Assembly (NCBI GenBank): GCA_902496275.1
Contig: CABVAC010000002.1
Coordinates: forward strand, 1-64,000
From: an uncultured Collinsella sp.
GTDB lineage: Bacteria; Actinomycetota; Coriobacteriia; Coriobacteriales; Coriobacteriaceae
DNA length: 64,000 nt
Direction: 5' to 3'
The notes beneath the pieces are model-generated. The model was not told the origin of the DNA, made no database searches, and saw only the letters and a list, made by a program, of their open reading frames with translations. Of this stretch, positions 31,615 to 39,536 are shown piece by piece. Positions within the stretch are counted from its first letter, which is position 1; every line of letters begins with the position of its first letter. A program made the position numbers and the translations under genes.

Positions 31615-32361
31615 ATGGAAAAGCTGGGAGTTATCGGCGGCATGGGCGCCGAGGCCACGTCGTATTACTACGACCAGGTAGTGCGTCATACGGCTGCTGC
31701 CTGCGATCAGGATCATATCGACATGGTGGTGCTCTCCAAGTCGACCATGCCCGACCGCACGCTGGCCATTAAGACTGGCGAGCACGCCAAGCTGCTGGCG
31801 ACCATGAAAGAGTGTGCCCAGGCACTCGAGTCGCTGGGCTGTGCGCACATTGCCATTCCCTGCAACACGTCACACTACTTCTACGACCAGATCCAGTCGT
31901 TTACGAAGGTGCCGATTATCCACATGCCGCGTGAGTCGGTGCGCTATGCCCTTGCGGGTGCGGTGATGGGGGAGTGCGAGTTCGACCCCAACCTGAGTAT
32001 GCCGGCCGAGCCGGTGCGCAAGATTGGCATCATGGGCACCGACGGAACCGTGGGCGCGGGCGTCTACGGCCGCGAATGCGAGGCTGCGGGTGTTGAGGTC
32101 GTCTATCCCGGCGAGAAACGTCAGAACGATGTGATGTCGCTTATCTACGATGATGTGAAAGCCGGACGTGAGCCCGATATGGATAAGTTCGACCGTGTGA
32201 TGTGGGAGTTCGCCCGTAGCGGCTGCGACCGTGTCATTCTGGCCTGCACCGAGCTATCGGTGCTGCAGAAGTATCGAGAGATGCCCGAGATCACCCTCGA
32301 TGCTATGGATGTCCTGGTGCGCGAATCCATCATCCGCAGCGGCGTCCCCTACCGCCTCTAG
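31615..32361 (+). CDS. aspartate/glutamate racemase family protein
   Basis: A 248-residue PLP-independent racemase of the Asp/Glu/hydantoin family. KLGVIGGMGAEATSYYYDQV opens the fold; the two catalytic cysteines are in AIPCNTSHYFYDQI (~80-93) and ILACTELSVLQKY (~205-217); KIGIMGTDGTVGAGVY lies between. The GMG and PCNTSH forms point to aspartate racemase (RacD) or a broad-specificity amino acid racemase rather than MurI. The ATG at 31615 follows AAGGAGG; the frame from 31531 is a false extension. It follows the ATP-grasp gene as a likely operon, and a terminator lies 60 nt downstream. Confidence 0.85.
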   Translation: MEKLGVIGGMGAEATSYYYDQVVRHTAAACDQDHIDMVVLSKSTMPDRTLAIKTGEHAKLLATMKECAQALESLGCAHIAIPCNTSHYFYDQIQSFTKVPIIHMPRESVRYALAGAVMGECEFDPNLSMPAEPVRKIGIMGTDGTVGAGVYGRECEAAGVEVVYPGEKRQNDVMSLIYDDVKAGREPDMDKFDRVMWEFARSGCDRVILACTELSVLQKYREMPEITLDAMDVLVRESIIRSGVPYRL

Positions 32362-32420
32362 CTTCCGACCCGTCAAAAAGGGACAGGTTAATTTTGGTAG
32401 GTTTTATCTGGTGAAACAAT

Positions 32421-32458
32421 AAAGGCCTCGGCTCGTTTGGTGCGAGCCGAGGCCTTTT
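32421..32458. terminator. bidirectional terminator
   Basis: AAAGGCCTCGGCTCG pairs with CGAGCCGAGGCCTTT (15 bp) between the convergent racemase and ecfT genes, ending in TTTT. Confidence 0.85.
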
Positions 32459-32486
32459 GCGTTGGGCGGTTGCTGTCGGTGGCGAA

Positions 32487-33233
32487 CTAGAACAGGAAGC
32501 CGATGGCGATGAGGGCGATGCTGACGATGAGTACGGCGATGTCCAGGCCCTTGATGGGGTAGCGCTTGTACGAGCTGGCGCGCGTGCGCAGATAGAAGCC
32601 GCGCTGTTCTGCCGCCAAGGCCGTGGCATCGGTCTTGCCCACGCTCGAGATGAGCAGCGGCACACACAGTGGCAGCATGAGCTTAAGCTTCTTGATAGGG
32701 TTCTTGGTGTCGTACTCGACGCCGCGCGCGGTCTGCGCTTCCATGATGGCGTTCATCTCCTGACCAAACACCGGCACAAAGCGCAGCGCCGTGGTAAAGG
32801 TGAAGGCATAGCGATACGGTACGTGCAGCACCTCGACGCAGGCGTTGGCAAGGTCGTTGAGCTTGGTCACCATGAGCATGAGGATGAGCGGTAACGCCAC
32901 ACCCAGCAGGCGCAGACAGGCCTTCGATCCTGTGATGAGGCCCGTGTCGGTGATAAAGCCCCACACAACGTTGCCATCGCGCATAAAGGCAAGCTGGAGC
33001 ACCAGCATGATAAGCGCGAGCGGAATCAGCAACTTGAGCAGCGAGAGCAGACGGTCGACGACACCGGCATAGGCACCCAGCGCAAGGGTGAGTGCCAAAA
33101 AGCCCAGCAGCGCCACGTAGGTGTCGGACAAGAAGATGCCGACGATGATGGCGGCGGCGAGGCCCAGTTTGACGACGGGGTTCAGGCGATGCAGCAGCGT
33201 ATCGCCCGGCATGTAGTCGATGACGTTAACCAC
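32487..33233 (-). CDS. ecfT: ECF transporter transmembrane protein EcfT
   Basis: A 248-residue membrane scaffold of an energy-coupling-factor importer (CbiQ family), with about five hydrophobic helices. The two cytoplasmic coupling helices end in the family's Ala-Arg-Gly-type motifs, here AQTARGVEYDTKNP (~165-178) and AAEQRGFYLRTR (~205-216), which dock the ATPases. The N-terminal PGDTLLHRLNPVVKLG is also typical. The start overlaps the ecfA stop by 8 nt, so translation is coupled. It is the last gene of the operon headed by the Trp-leader-controlled S component (35762-35190) and ecfA. Confidence 0.92.
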   Translation of the reverse strand: MVNVIDYMPGDTLLHRLNPVVKLGLAAAIIVGIFLSDTYVALLGFLALTLALGAYAGVVDRLLSLLKLLIPLALIMLVLQLAFMRDGNVVWGFITDTGLITGSKACLRLLGVALPLILMLMVTKLNDLANACVEVLHVPYRYAFTFTTALRFVPVFGQEMNAIMEAQTARGVEYDTKNPIKKLKLMLPLCVPLLISSVGKTDATALAAEQRGFYLRTRASSYKRYPIKGLDIAVLIVSIALIAIGFLF

Positions 33234-34977
33234 GGCGGACCATCTCCTTGGTAATGCGAACGATATCGGTGACCTCGCTCACCTGCGCAAAAGCGGGCGA
33301 GACGGAAGATGCCAGACGGCGCGAGAGTTCAATAACCTGGGGCGGCTCAACATAGGCACGCCGCATGAGATCGATGTTCGAGAATAGCTCGTGCGTGCGG
33401 CCGCGGTCGAGGATGTGACCGTTTGCCATGACGACGATGCGCTCGGCAAAGTCGGAAACAACTTCCATATCGTGGCAGACCATGATAACGGCGCAGCCGC
33501 GCTCGGCCATGGTGCGCACCGTTTCCATGACGGTCATGCACTCGCGGTAATCAAGGCCGCTCGTGGGCTCGTCGAGCACGACGATCTTGGGCTCAACCAC
33601 TACGACGGAGGCAAGCGCCACCATTTGTCGCTGGCCGCGCGAAAGTGAGAAAGGTGCCTCATCGGCAGGCAGGCCAAAGCGGTCGATAACGAGTTGAGCA
33701 CGACGCAGAGCCTCGGCACGGTCGATGCCGGCAAGCTCCAGGCCAAAAGCGACCTCGTCGAGTACGGTATCCTTGCAGATCTGGCGGTCGGGGTTTTGGA
33801 AGAGCGTTGCGACTTCGCGGGCGATGCGGCTCGTGGGAACGGCCGCGGTATCCAGTCCCGTGACGCGCACGCTGCCCGAGGCGGGCTTGAGCAGGCCTGT
33901 GAGCAGCTTGGTGAGCGTGGTCTTGCCGGCACCGTTTTGGCCGACGATGCCCACGAGCTCGCCGGGATAGAGCGTCAGGTTGAGGTCGTGTACGGCGGCG
34001 CCGCCATTGGGATAGGCAAACTCAACATGGTCGAAGGTGAGTACGGGTTCGGCGTCCTTGGCATGAGGGCGCAACGACGGTGCGTGCGGTGAGCCGGCGG
34101 GTGCCTGAATGTCGCTGCTTGCGTGTGCGGGGTCGACAATGCCCGAAATCAGGCGCTCGGCCTCATCGACATCCAAGCAAGGGGTACCGCTTACCAGGCC
34201 ATCGGCCTCGAGGCTATTGAAGATACGCGTGACGCGAGGGCAGTCGACGCCGATGGCACGGAGCTCGTCGGTATGCGCGAAGACCTCGTGTGGTTCGCCC
34301 TGCAGCGCGATTTCGCCATGGTTGAGCACGAGCACGCGGTTGCAGTACTCCGAGAGCAGGGCGACCTTTTGCTCAACGACGACGATGGTGATTCCAAGTG
34401 TGCGGTTTGCCTCACGCAGCGTCTCGAAGACCAACGTGGAGCTGGCGGGGTCGAGTGCCGCGGTGGGCTCGTCGAGAACCAAGACGCGCGGACGCATGGC
34501 GAGGATGGCGGCGATGGCTACCTTTTGCTTCTGTCCGCCCGAAAGGGTGGCGATCTCGCGGTCGCGCAGGTCGCTGATGCCGACGGTCTCGAGCGTTTCG
34601 CTCACGCGCTGCTCGATCTGGTCGTGGGGAACGCCAAAGTTCTCGAGGCCAAAGAGCATCTCGTCCTCGACGACCGAGGCGACCATCTGCGTGTCGATAT
34701 CCTGCAGCACGCTGCCGACGATTTGCGACACGTCGGTGAGCGAGGCTTCGCAGGTGTCGTGGCCGTCAACCATGACGGACCCAAAGAACGTGCCGGTGTA
34801 GTGGTGGGGCACGGCACCCGACAGGCAGGCGGCAAGCGTGGACTTGCCGGCGCCCGAGGGCCCGATGATGCCGATGAAATCTCCCTTGTTCACGCTGAGC
34901 GAGATGTGGCTGAGCGCCTGCTCGGTCTGCGTGCCATAGGAGAACGAGACATCGTCGACGTTGATGATCGTTTCCAT
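33226..34977 (-). CDS. ecfA: ECF transporter fused double ATPase
   Basis: A 583-residue protein with both ATPase domains of an ECF transporter in one chain (EcfA1-EcfA2 fusion). Domain 1: Walker A GPSGAGKST (~37-45), LSGGQKQKVAIA (~140-151), LVLDEPTAALDP. Domain 2: GQNGAGKTT (~345), a deviating signature LSRGQRQMVAL (~450), IVVLDEPTSGLD (~470). An ~80-residue linker with DEAERLISGIVD separates them. It energises substrate-loaded S components with EcfT. GAAAGG precedes the ATG. A 13-bp hairpin and a family A element lie between it and the upstream S component gene, which may tune relative expression. Confidence 0.92.
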   Translation of the reverse strand: METIINVDDVSFSYGTQTEQALSHISLSVNKGDFIGIIGPSGAGKSTLAACLSGAVPHHYTGTFFGSVMVDGHDTCEASLTDVSQIVGSVLQDIDTQMVASVVEDEMLFGLENFGVPHDQIEQRVSETLETVGISDLRDREIATLSGGQKQKVAIAAILAMRPRVLVLDEPTAALDPASSTLVFETLREANRTLGITIVVVEQKVALLSEYCNRVLVLNHGEIALQGEPHEVFAHTDELRAIGVDCPRVTRIFNSLEADGLVSGTPCLDVDEAERLISGIVDPAHASSDIQAPAGSPHAPSLRPHAKDAEPVLTFDHVEFAYPNGGAAVHDLNLTLYPGELVGIVGQNGAGKTTLTKLLTGLLKPASGSVRVTGLDTAAVPTSRIAREVATLFQNPDRQICKDTVLDEVAFGLELAGIDRAEALRRAQLVIDRFGLPADEAPFSLSRGQRQMVALASVVVVEPKIVVLDEPTSGLDYRECMTVMETVRTMAERGCAVIMVCHDMEVVSDFAERIVVMANGHILDRGRTHELFSNIDLMRRAYVEPPQVIELSRRLASSVSPAFAQVSEVTDIVRITKEMVRRG

Positions 34978-34997
34978 GGATACCTTTCATAGTCATC

Positions 34998-35037
34998 GGG
35001 GACGTTCTTACATGACCAGTCGTTTAAGAACGTCCCC
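34998..35037 (-). repeat. 13-bp inverted repeat upstream of ecfA
   Basis: GGGGACGTTCTTA (34998-35010) pairs perfectly with TAAGAACGTCCCC (35025-35037), 14-nt loop, no T run. It lies 20 nt before the ecfA start within the operon; an mRNA-stability or read-through element is possible. Confidence 0.6.
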
Positions 35038-35082
35038 AAGAGTTAACTGTTTGGGACAGTCTTTGCCGGTGGAGCACGGAGA

Positions 35083-35183
35083 CGGCTTTACGAGGGGCCC
35101 CAGGTTGGCGCGAAAGAGGAGCGAAGCGTACTTGGGTACGCGAGCGACGAATGAACGCCAAGATGGGGTGGCTCGTAAAGCCG
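35083..35183 (-). repeat. structured repeat family A, copy 2 (between S component and ecfA)
   Basis: Read on the minus strand, starting 6 nt after the S component stop: outer stem CGGCTTTACGAG / CTCGTAAAGCCG (12 bp, perfect), CCCCA / TGGGG, middle stem TTGGCG / CGCCAA, loop strands CGTTCA..CGTCG and CTCCTCTTTC, and apical hairpin CGCGTAC CCAA GTACGC. Only the main hairpin is present; the 5' hairpin and linker of copies 1 and 3 are missing. Confidence 0.7.
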
Positions 35184-35189
35184 AGTGGG

Positions 35190-35762
35190 TTAGTTGAGCC
35201 TAAGGGCCTTCTGGATGGGCAGATAGAGGGCGCCGACCAGAATGGCGTTAAAGACGGCGGTCATGGCGACGACGGGCAACATGGCGGCGGCGAGCTCGCC
35301 GACCACGCCGAGCATGGCCATCTTGATGACCATGAAGATGGCGCCGGAGACAAAGGTGGTCAGGAAGGTTGCGACAATGGCGATGGCGGGCTTGACCTGA
35401 CCGTCCTTGCCGGCGGCGTTGACGATGCCGGCCATGAGCATGGCGGCGATGCCCTCGGCGGCAAAATCGACGAACGGCGAAGTGGTGGTGATCTGGATCA
35501 CGGCAGCCGAGATGAGGCCAATGACGAGCGCCTGGCCGATGTTGGGGCGAACGACCAGGATGGTGAGGCAGAAGGCCGAGATGATGAACTCGGGGCTGAT
35601 CATGCCGCCCGAGATGCCCGAGATTGCCTTGCCGACGGTGAAGTTGAGGATGAAGCCGGCGGCGAGCAGGATGGCGAGCAGGACGAGGGCGCGGACATCG
35701 AGTTTGCCACGGTCGGCGGTCTGGACGGTGCGGGGCTGGGTGGCGGTGGTGTTCTGAGACAT
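35190..35762 (-). CDS. ECF transporter S component, probable tryptophan-specific
   Basis: A 190-residue membrane protein with about six helices: residues ~25-45 (ALVLLAILLAAGFILNFTVG), ~55-75, ~80-95, ~105-125, ~130-155 and ~160-185. It resembles substrate-binding S components, which catch the ligand and deliver it to EcfA/EcfT encoded downstream. The ligand is inferred to be tryptophan because the gene follows a leader peptide with three Trp codons and an attenuator (35840-35975). The ATG at 35762 follows GAAAGGA; the frame upstream to 35792 lacks a ribosome site. Of the known S families, the TrpP-like group is the best guess, but sequence alone does not prove it. Confidence 0.82.
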   Translation of the reverse strand: MSQNTTATQPRTVQTADRGKLDVRALVLLAILLAAGFILNFTVGKAISGISGGMISPEFIISAFCLTILVVRPNIGQALVIGLISAAVIQITTTSPFVDFAAEGIAAMLMAGIVNAAGKDGQVKPAIAIVATFLTTFVSGAIFMVIKMAMLGVVGELAAAMLPVVAMTAVFNAILVGALYLPIQKALRLN

Positions 35763-35839
35763 GGTGAAAATCCTTTCGGAAGGGGATTGCAAGAGAAAAG
35801 CGGAGGCGCGTGATGCGAATGCGATCGGGCTCGAGATAG

Positions 35840-35870
35840 AAAAAGGCCCCCGGTCGAAACCGGAGGCCTT
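35840..35870 (-). terminator. attenuator terminator of the Trp-leader operon
   Basis: On the minus strand AAGGCCTCCGGT pairs with ACCGGGGGCCTT (TTCG loop), then TTTTTC. CGGTCGA right after the Trp codons (complement of 35913-35919) can pair with TCGACCG in this terminator (complement of 35851-35857), giving an anti-terminator. Confidence 0.75.
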
Positions 35871-35906
35871 CCAATCACCTAGAGCGCAAAAACAGGCGTG
35901 AGGGAC

Positions 35907-35975
35907 TCACTGTCGACCGATCGTATTCGCATCACGCCACCACCAGTTGTTGAGAGACTTCATCGTGTTCTTCAT
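35907..35975 (-). CDS. tryptophan leader peptide (22 residues)
   Basis: A short gene with AAAGGAG before its ATG. The product is MKNTMKSLNN, WWW, RDANTIGRQ. The three consecutive Trp codons (35945-35937) are far beyond chance in a 22-residue peptide. Stalling at them when charged tRNA-Trp is scarce leaves CGGTCGA (35919-35913) free to pair with the terminator loop and arm, so the transporter is expressed; a ribosome finishing at the stop (35907) would cover or release that segment and allow termination at 35840-35870. This is the classic trp-type attenuation plan applied to an ECF importer. Confidence 0.8.
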   Translation of the reverse strand: MKNTMKSLNNWWWRDANTIGRQ

Positions 35976-36032
35976 GTTGGTGGCTCCTTTCGTGATGCCG
36001 TGGCGCGGTCGCACCTAGTTGCTGTTGCGCTG

Positions 36033-36038
36033 CACTAT
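36033..36038 (-). promoter_or_regulatory. extended -10 promoter of the Trp-leader ECF operon
   Basis: On the minus strand TGCTATAGT gives an extended -10 box about 60 nt upstream of the leader peptide ATG; no clear -35 is needed. Placement fits a short 5' leader. Confidence 0.4.
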
Positions 36039-36117
36039 AGCACAGCGAAGTGTGTGCGGGGAAATCTTTTTTAAAAAGATTTCAGGTGGGTTTCCCGTCG
36101 GTCAAAAAGGCGGGTTA

Positions 36118-36151
36118 AGCGGGCGAGGCCGCCATTGCTGCCTTGCCCGCT
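36118..36151 (-). terminator. hairpin after the C69 peptidase/LPXTG frame
   Basis: AGCGGGCGAGGC pairs with GCCTTGCCCGCT (one G-T pair) 12 nt beyond the outer stop codon at 36163. Its place after 36163, not after 36358, supports the longer original gene. Confidence 0.55.
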
Positions 36152-36162
36152 CAGCTAAGACG

Positions 36163-36360
36163 TTACTCCTTATTGCGACGGTAGAGGAAGTAACCGCCCG
36201 CGGAGATGACGGCAACGCCAGCGATGGCGAATGCAGCCACCACGCGGCCATCAAAACGATCACCGGTGGTGGGCAGGCCGCCCTTGGTGTTCGTCTTGTT
36301 GGTGGTTACCGTGGTCGTGGTGTCCGACTTGCCAGGCTTCTCGGGCTTGGTGGTGGGCTA
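36163..36360 (-). pseudogene. detached LPXTG cell-wall anchor of the C69 dipeptidase
   Basis: Directly after the TAG at 36358-36360, in the same frame, the sequence continues PTTKPEKPGKSDTTTTV, an Asn/Lys/Thr stretch, GGLPTTGD (an LPXTG sortase signal), a hydrophobic helix (VVAAFAIAGVAVISAGGYF) and the positively charged tail YRRNKE, ending at TAA 36163-36165. This is a complete cell-wall sorting signal with no start of its own. A single C-to-T change (CAG to TAG) would explain the break. Confidence 0.8.
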
Positions 36361-38112
36361 CTCGGGCTTAGCGGGCTGCTCGGGGGTACCGGGCTGCTCA
36401 GGAGTACCAGGCTGCTCGGGGGTGCCAGGCTGATCCGGGGTTACCGGGTCGGTGGCAAGAGCGTCCTTGGCGTAGGTGATGGACACCTTGAGGCCGTTGG
36501 TCTCGGTGTTCAGGTCGCTCGGGGTGAAGGGCTGGTCGAAGTTTTCGGCCTTCTGATAGGCGCGCATCTCCTGGAGCAGGGCCTTGCACTTGACGTAGGT
36601 GTTCTCGGTAGCAGCCTTGCCGGCCTTGTTGGCCAGGGCAGTGCGGCCCTCGGGGGTCGTCTCGGCCAGCATGGCGGCGTCAACTTCCTTGTTCTGCTCG
36701 ATGAGCTCGTTCTGGAGCGCATCGAGGTAGGCACGGACACTGATACCAAGGGTGTCAGGGTTCTCAAAGCAGAGCGAGCTGATGTCCATGAGGACGTAGT
36801 TGATTGAGTTCTCGGGCTCCTCGTTGTACACGACGTCCGTCTCTTTGCAGTGGTCGAAGGAGACGGTCTGGTCGCTGAAATACGGGCTAACCTCGGTGAG
36901 CAGTGCGGAGTAGAAGGGGATGGCGACGGAGTACGCGGCGCGGGAGAGCATTTCCCACTGGATGGTAGCGACTTCGGGGTCATACTCGCGACGAATCTGG
37001 AAGAGGTTGATCTCGGTGTTGCGCTCGCTGCCGATGCAATAAACACCATCAGTGTTCGCGTTGAGGCCAGGGACGTTCTCGCCGCGGTTGCCAAAGGCAC
37101 GAATCAGCTCAAAGGTGCTCCAGCCAGACTTGCCAGGCCTGAAGAACAGGGGCTGGATTTCGCTGACCATGGCTCCCTTTTGGTCAGGTTTTCCATCCTT
37201 CTTTACTGTGATAATGTCGTAATCTGTGCCTTCGGTCAGCTGACTACCAAAATAATCGCGGCCTTGCACATAGCGGGACCACTGGTTTACGCCGGAATCG
37301 GCGAGGCTTTCGCCATACGTTTGGGCGACATCGAATTTGCCGTCAGCGGAGTATTTGGCGAAGCCCTTCTCCACGGGCATGGACTCGATGCCCTCGGAGT
37401 GTAGGCAGTTCTCGGGGTCATCAAGGTCGACATCGTAGTTGAGGCTCCCGATATTAGGGTTGAGCGACGCGACGTCGTCAGCGAGCTTCATGGCGATCCA
37501 CTGATGGGCGGAAAGTGTGGCGAACAGCCAGGTCTCGTTGTTGTCGGCGATGATGATCTGGTCGTTGGTGCAGACGCCTTGATCATCGATCAGTCTGCCG
37601 AGAAGCTCGACGCCCTCGCGGGCCGTGGCGCTCTCGCCCAGGATGATGCTGCCGTAACTGTACTCGCCCAGACCCACTTTCTCATCGATGTGGTCTGCTG
37701 CATCGGCCTCCTCGTTATAGGAAGTGCTTAGCGTGGCAGAGCAGGAGACGCCCTTCTCGTTGATTCCGGCCTCGGAATAGGCGTCGGTGCGACCCATCCA
37801 GTTGGAGGGGTGGTCGCGTACATAGCTGTAACGATAGGTAGGCTTGTTCGAAGTGTATTCAAAAGCAGATTCAATCGAGCTGTACTTAAAGCCAGGTTCG
37901 TGGGCAGGTTCGATGCCGTAGTGCTTAAGATAGCGCTTGCCAAAGTCCTCAGCACGGCCGTAGTACGTATTACCGTCGGCCGTCAGCTTGTTGCCCATGT
38001 ATATCTGCGTGCAGGCGAGCGCAGATGTCGGCATGGACATGATGGTTGCAGCTCCAAAGGCGAGGCCTATGCCTAGCTTCTTGAGCGCGTTGACGGGGTG
38101 AGTTTTCCTCAT
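36358..38112 (-). CDS. secreted C69-family dipeptidase
   Basis: A 584-residue exported peptidase of family C69. After a signal peptide (KLGIGLAFGAATIMSMPTSA, ~12-31) the next Cys (LACTQIYMGN) is the N-terminal nucleophile freed by processing, as in PepD-type dipeptidases of the Ntn fold. YYGRAEDFGKRYLKHY, EKGVSCSATLSTSYNEEADA and ADNNETWLFATLSAHQWIAM are family segments. The C-terminus has three PGTPEQ repeats as a wall-spanning spacer, then stops at TAG 36358. An in-frame LPXTG anchor lies beyond the stop, so this product is probably released rather than wall-bound unless the stop is suppressed. It supplies amino acids from dipeptides. Confidence 0.87.
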   Translation of the reverse strand: MRKTHPVNALKKLGIGLAFGAATIMSMPTSALACTQIYMGNKLTADGNTYYGRAEDFGKRYLKHYGIEPAHEPGFKYSSIESAFEYTSNKPTYRYSYVRDHPSNWMGRTDAYSEAGINEKGVSCSATLSTSYNEEADAADHIDEKVGLGEYSYGSIILGESATAREGVELLGRLIDDQGVCTNDQIIIADNNETWLFATLSAHQWIAMKLADDVASLNPNIGSLNYDVDLDDPENCLHSEGIESMPVEKGFAKYSADGKFDVAQTYGESLADSGVNQWSRYVQGRDYFGSQLTEGTDYDIITVKKDGKPDQKGAMVSEIQPLFFRPGKSGWSTFELIRAFGNRGENVPGLNANTDGVYCIGSERNTEINLFQIRREYDPEVATIQWEMLSRAAYSVAIPFYSALLTEVSPYFSDQTVSFDHCKETDVVYNEEPENSINYVLMDISSLCFENPDTLGISVRAYLDALQNELIEQNKEVDAAMLAETTPEGRTALANKAGKAATENTYVKCKALLQEMRAYQKAENFDQPFTPSDLNTETNGLKVSITYAKDALATDPVTPDQPGTPEQPGTPEQPGTPEQPAKPE

Positions 38113-38418
38113 TTTCCCTCCCAGCGTGCGAAAGCCCTCCGTTGCCAGAGGGCTTCAGCCAATAAAGACACCTCATTAGCGTAACGAACTGGAAACAATA
38201 TTCATCTATGAAAAAAACTTACTCGATAAGCGTGATGAAATATGCGATGAGCGGTTAATTGTACTCAGTTTGTAGCTTTACTTTAATAAAGACGCCCTGT
38301 AATTACTGTAGCCGAATAAAGTAACTGGGAATGCCCGAAATGAAAATCCCCCGCTGTTTGGCAAATGCATAAACAGCAGGGGAGACGATAATTTGATGAA
38401 TATCATACCAATGTGGAA
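38113..38418. other. intergenic region upstream of the C69 gene
   Basis: An AT-rich gap between two minus-strand genes. A hairpin GAAAGCCCTC / GAGGGCTTC (38128-38153) lies in the leader of the C69 gene. Nothing else is recognised; promoters for the C69 gene probably lie near 38170-38280. Confidence 0.4.
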
Positions 38419-38511
38419 TTACTTCTTCCGGCGGTGGATCACGTTGATCGCATAGCCGACGAGCATGGCCAAAACGATGATGATAAAGCCGAGCAGGGGA
38501 TTGTCGTTCAT
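38419..38511 (-). CDS. 30-residue membrane peptide
   Basis: A very small gene directly after the diacylglycerol kinase-like gene (9 nt after its stop), with GGAGGA before the ATG. The product is MNDNPLLG, a hydrophobic helix FIIIVLAMLVGYAINVI and a basic end HRRKK: one transmembrane helix with a positive cytoplasmic tail. The good ribosome site and clean topology make it credible despite its length. Its role is unknown; it may be an accessory peptide of the lipid kinase or a free small membrane protein. Confidence 0.6.
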   Translation of the reverse strand: MNDNPLLGFIIIVLAMLVGYAINVIHRRKK

Positions 38512-38520
38512 AGGGTCCTC

Positions 38521-39438
38521 CTATTTTCCGAGCGGGGAGAATTCGTCGACGATGAGGTCGAGGCATTGTGGAAGCGCGCGGGCTCCAAAGACGCCCGAAT
38601 TGCTGGAGATAATTTCGCCATCGAACTGCATGCCCAGCGACGGGGTGCAGGTGATCTTGGCTTCCTTGGTCTGGATGATCTTGAACTGCGGGCGCCCGAG
38701 TACCTTGCCGGCGGGGTCAAGCGCAGCGGTGATCACGGTAGGCAGCAGCTGCACAGTGCGCACGGGTTCGATGACCGCAATGTCGACCATGCCATCGTTC
38801 ATACGGCAGTCGGGGAACAGGTTGATGTCGTTTTGGATGACCGAGGTGTTGCCGGCCATGCAGCAGATGCCGTCGAGCTCCTCGACAATGCCGTCATGCT
38901 CAATCGTAAAGTGCGCCACCGTGGGATTGGGCGTGGCGAGCGCGGAGAGGAAGTAGGCGATCTCGCCGATGTCGTTTTTGGTGGGGGCGGCCTTCATCAT
39001 GATCTCGGCGTCGAAGCCCGAGCCGGCGATGATGATAAAGCCGTGGCGCTTCTCGTTGCCGTTCTCGTCGAGCCAAAAGAGCTCGCCCATGTCGACTTTG
39101 ACCGTGCGACCGGCACGGCAGGCCTTGGCGAGCGCCGCTGCCTCGGGGGCATTGCCGATGTTGTTGAAGAACAGGCAGGCTGTGCCGGAGGGGAAGACGA
39201 GCGTGGGGACACCGCACCCGCGCATCTGGTCGAGCACGTTGGAGACGGTGCCGTCGCCGCCCGAAACGACCACGCGATCAAACTCGCGCACGTCTGCCAC
39301 GGCATCCTCGGGCTCCATGCCATCGCCGATAAAACGCATCACGACCTCGTCGCCGCCCTGCGCGAGGGCGTGCGTGAATGCGTAGATTTCATCTGAGCTG
39401 GGGCCCGATGCCGGGTTGTGGATGATAAGGCAGCGCAT
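38521..39438 (-). CDS. diacylglycerol/lipid kinase family protein
   Basis: A 305-residue protein with the DAGK catalytic fold. IIHNPASGPSS (~5-15) and the nucleotide-binding VVVSGGDGTVSNVLDQM (~56-72) are diagnostic; PSGTACLFFNNIG and FIIIAGSGFDAEIM follow. Members phosphorylate diacylglycerol, undecaprenol or sphingoid lipids at the membrane surface (DgkB/YegS/BmrU). The usual GTAND motif appears as GTACLFFN, so activity may be altered. A 30-residue membrane peptide gene follows at once. It is divergent from the RNase D gene, about 100 nt away. Confidence 0.82.
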   Translation of the reverse strand: MRCLIIHNPASGPSSDEIYAFTHALAQGGDEVVMRFIGDGMEPEDAVADVREFDRVVVSGGDGTVSNVLDQMRGCGVPTLVFPSGTACLFFNNIGNAPEAAALAKACRAGRTVKVDMGELFWLDENGNEKRHGFIIIAGSGFDAEIMMKAAPTKNDIGEIAYFLSALATPNPTVAHFTIEHDGIVEELDGICCMAGNTSVIQNDINLFPDCRMNDGMVDIAVIEPVRTVQLLPTVITAALDPAGKVLGRPQFKIIQTKEAKITCTPSLGMQFDGEIISSNSGVFGARALPQCLDLIVDEFSPLGK

Positions 39439-39536
39439 ACTTACGTTCCCGTTCTGTGACTAACCGAGTATAGTTGTAAGGCAATGCCGATATCCTACCC
39501 GTGTTTTTCGGGCCTAACCTTATTCGATGGGTTGAT

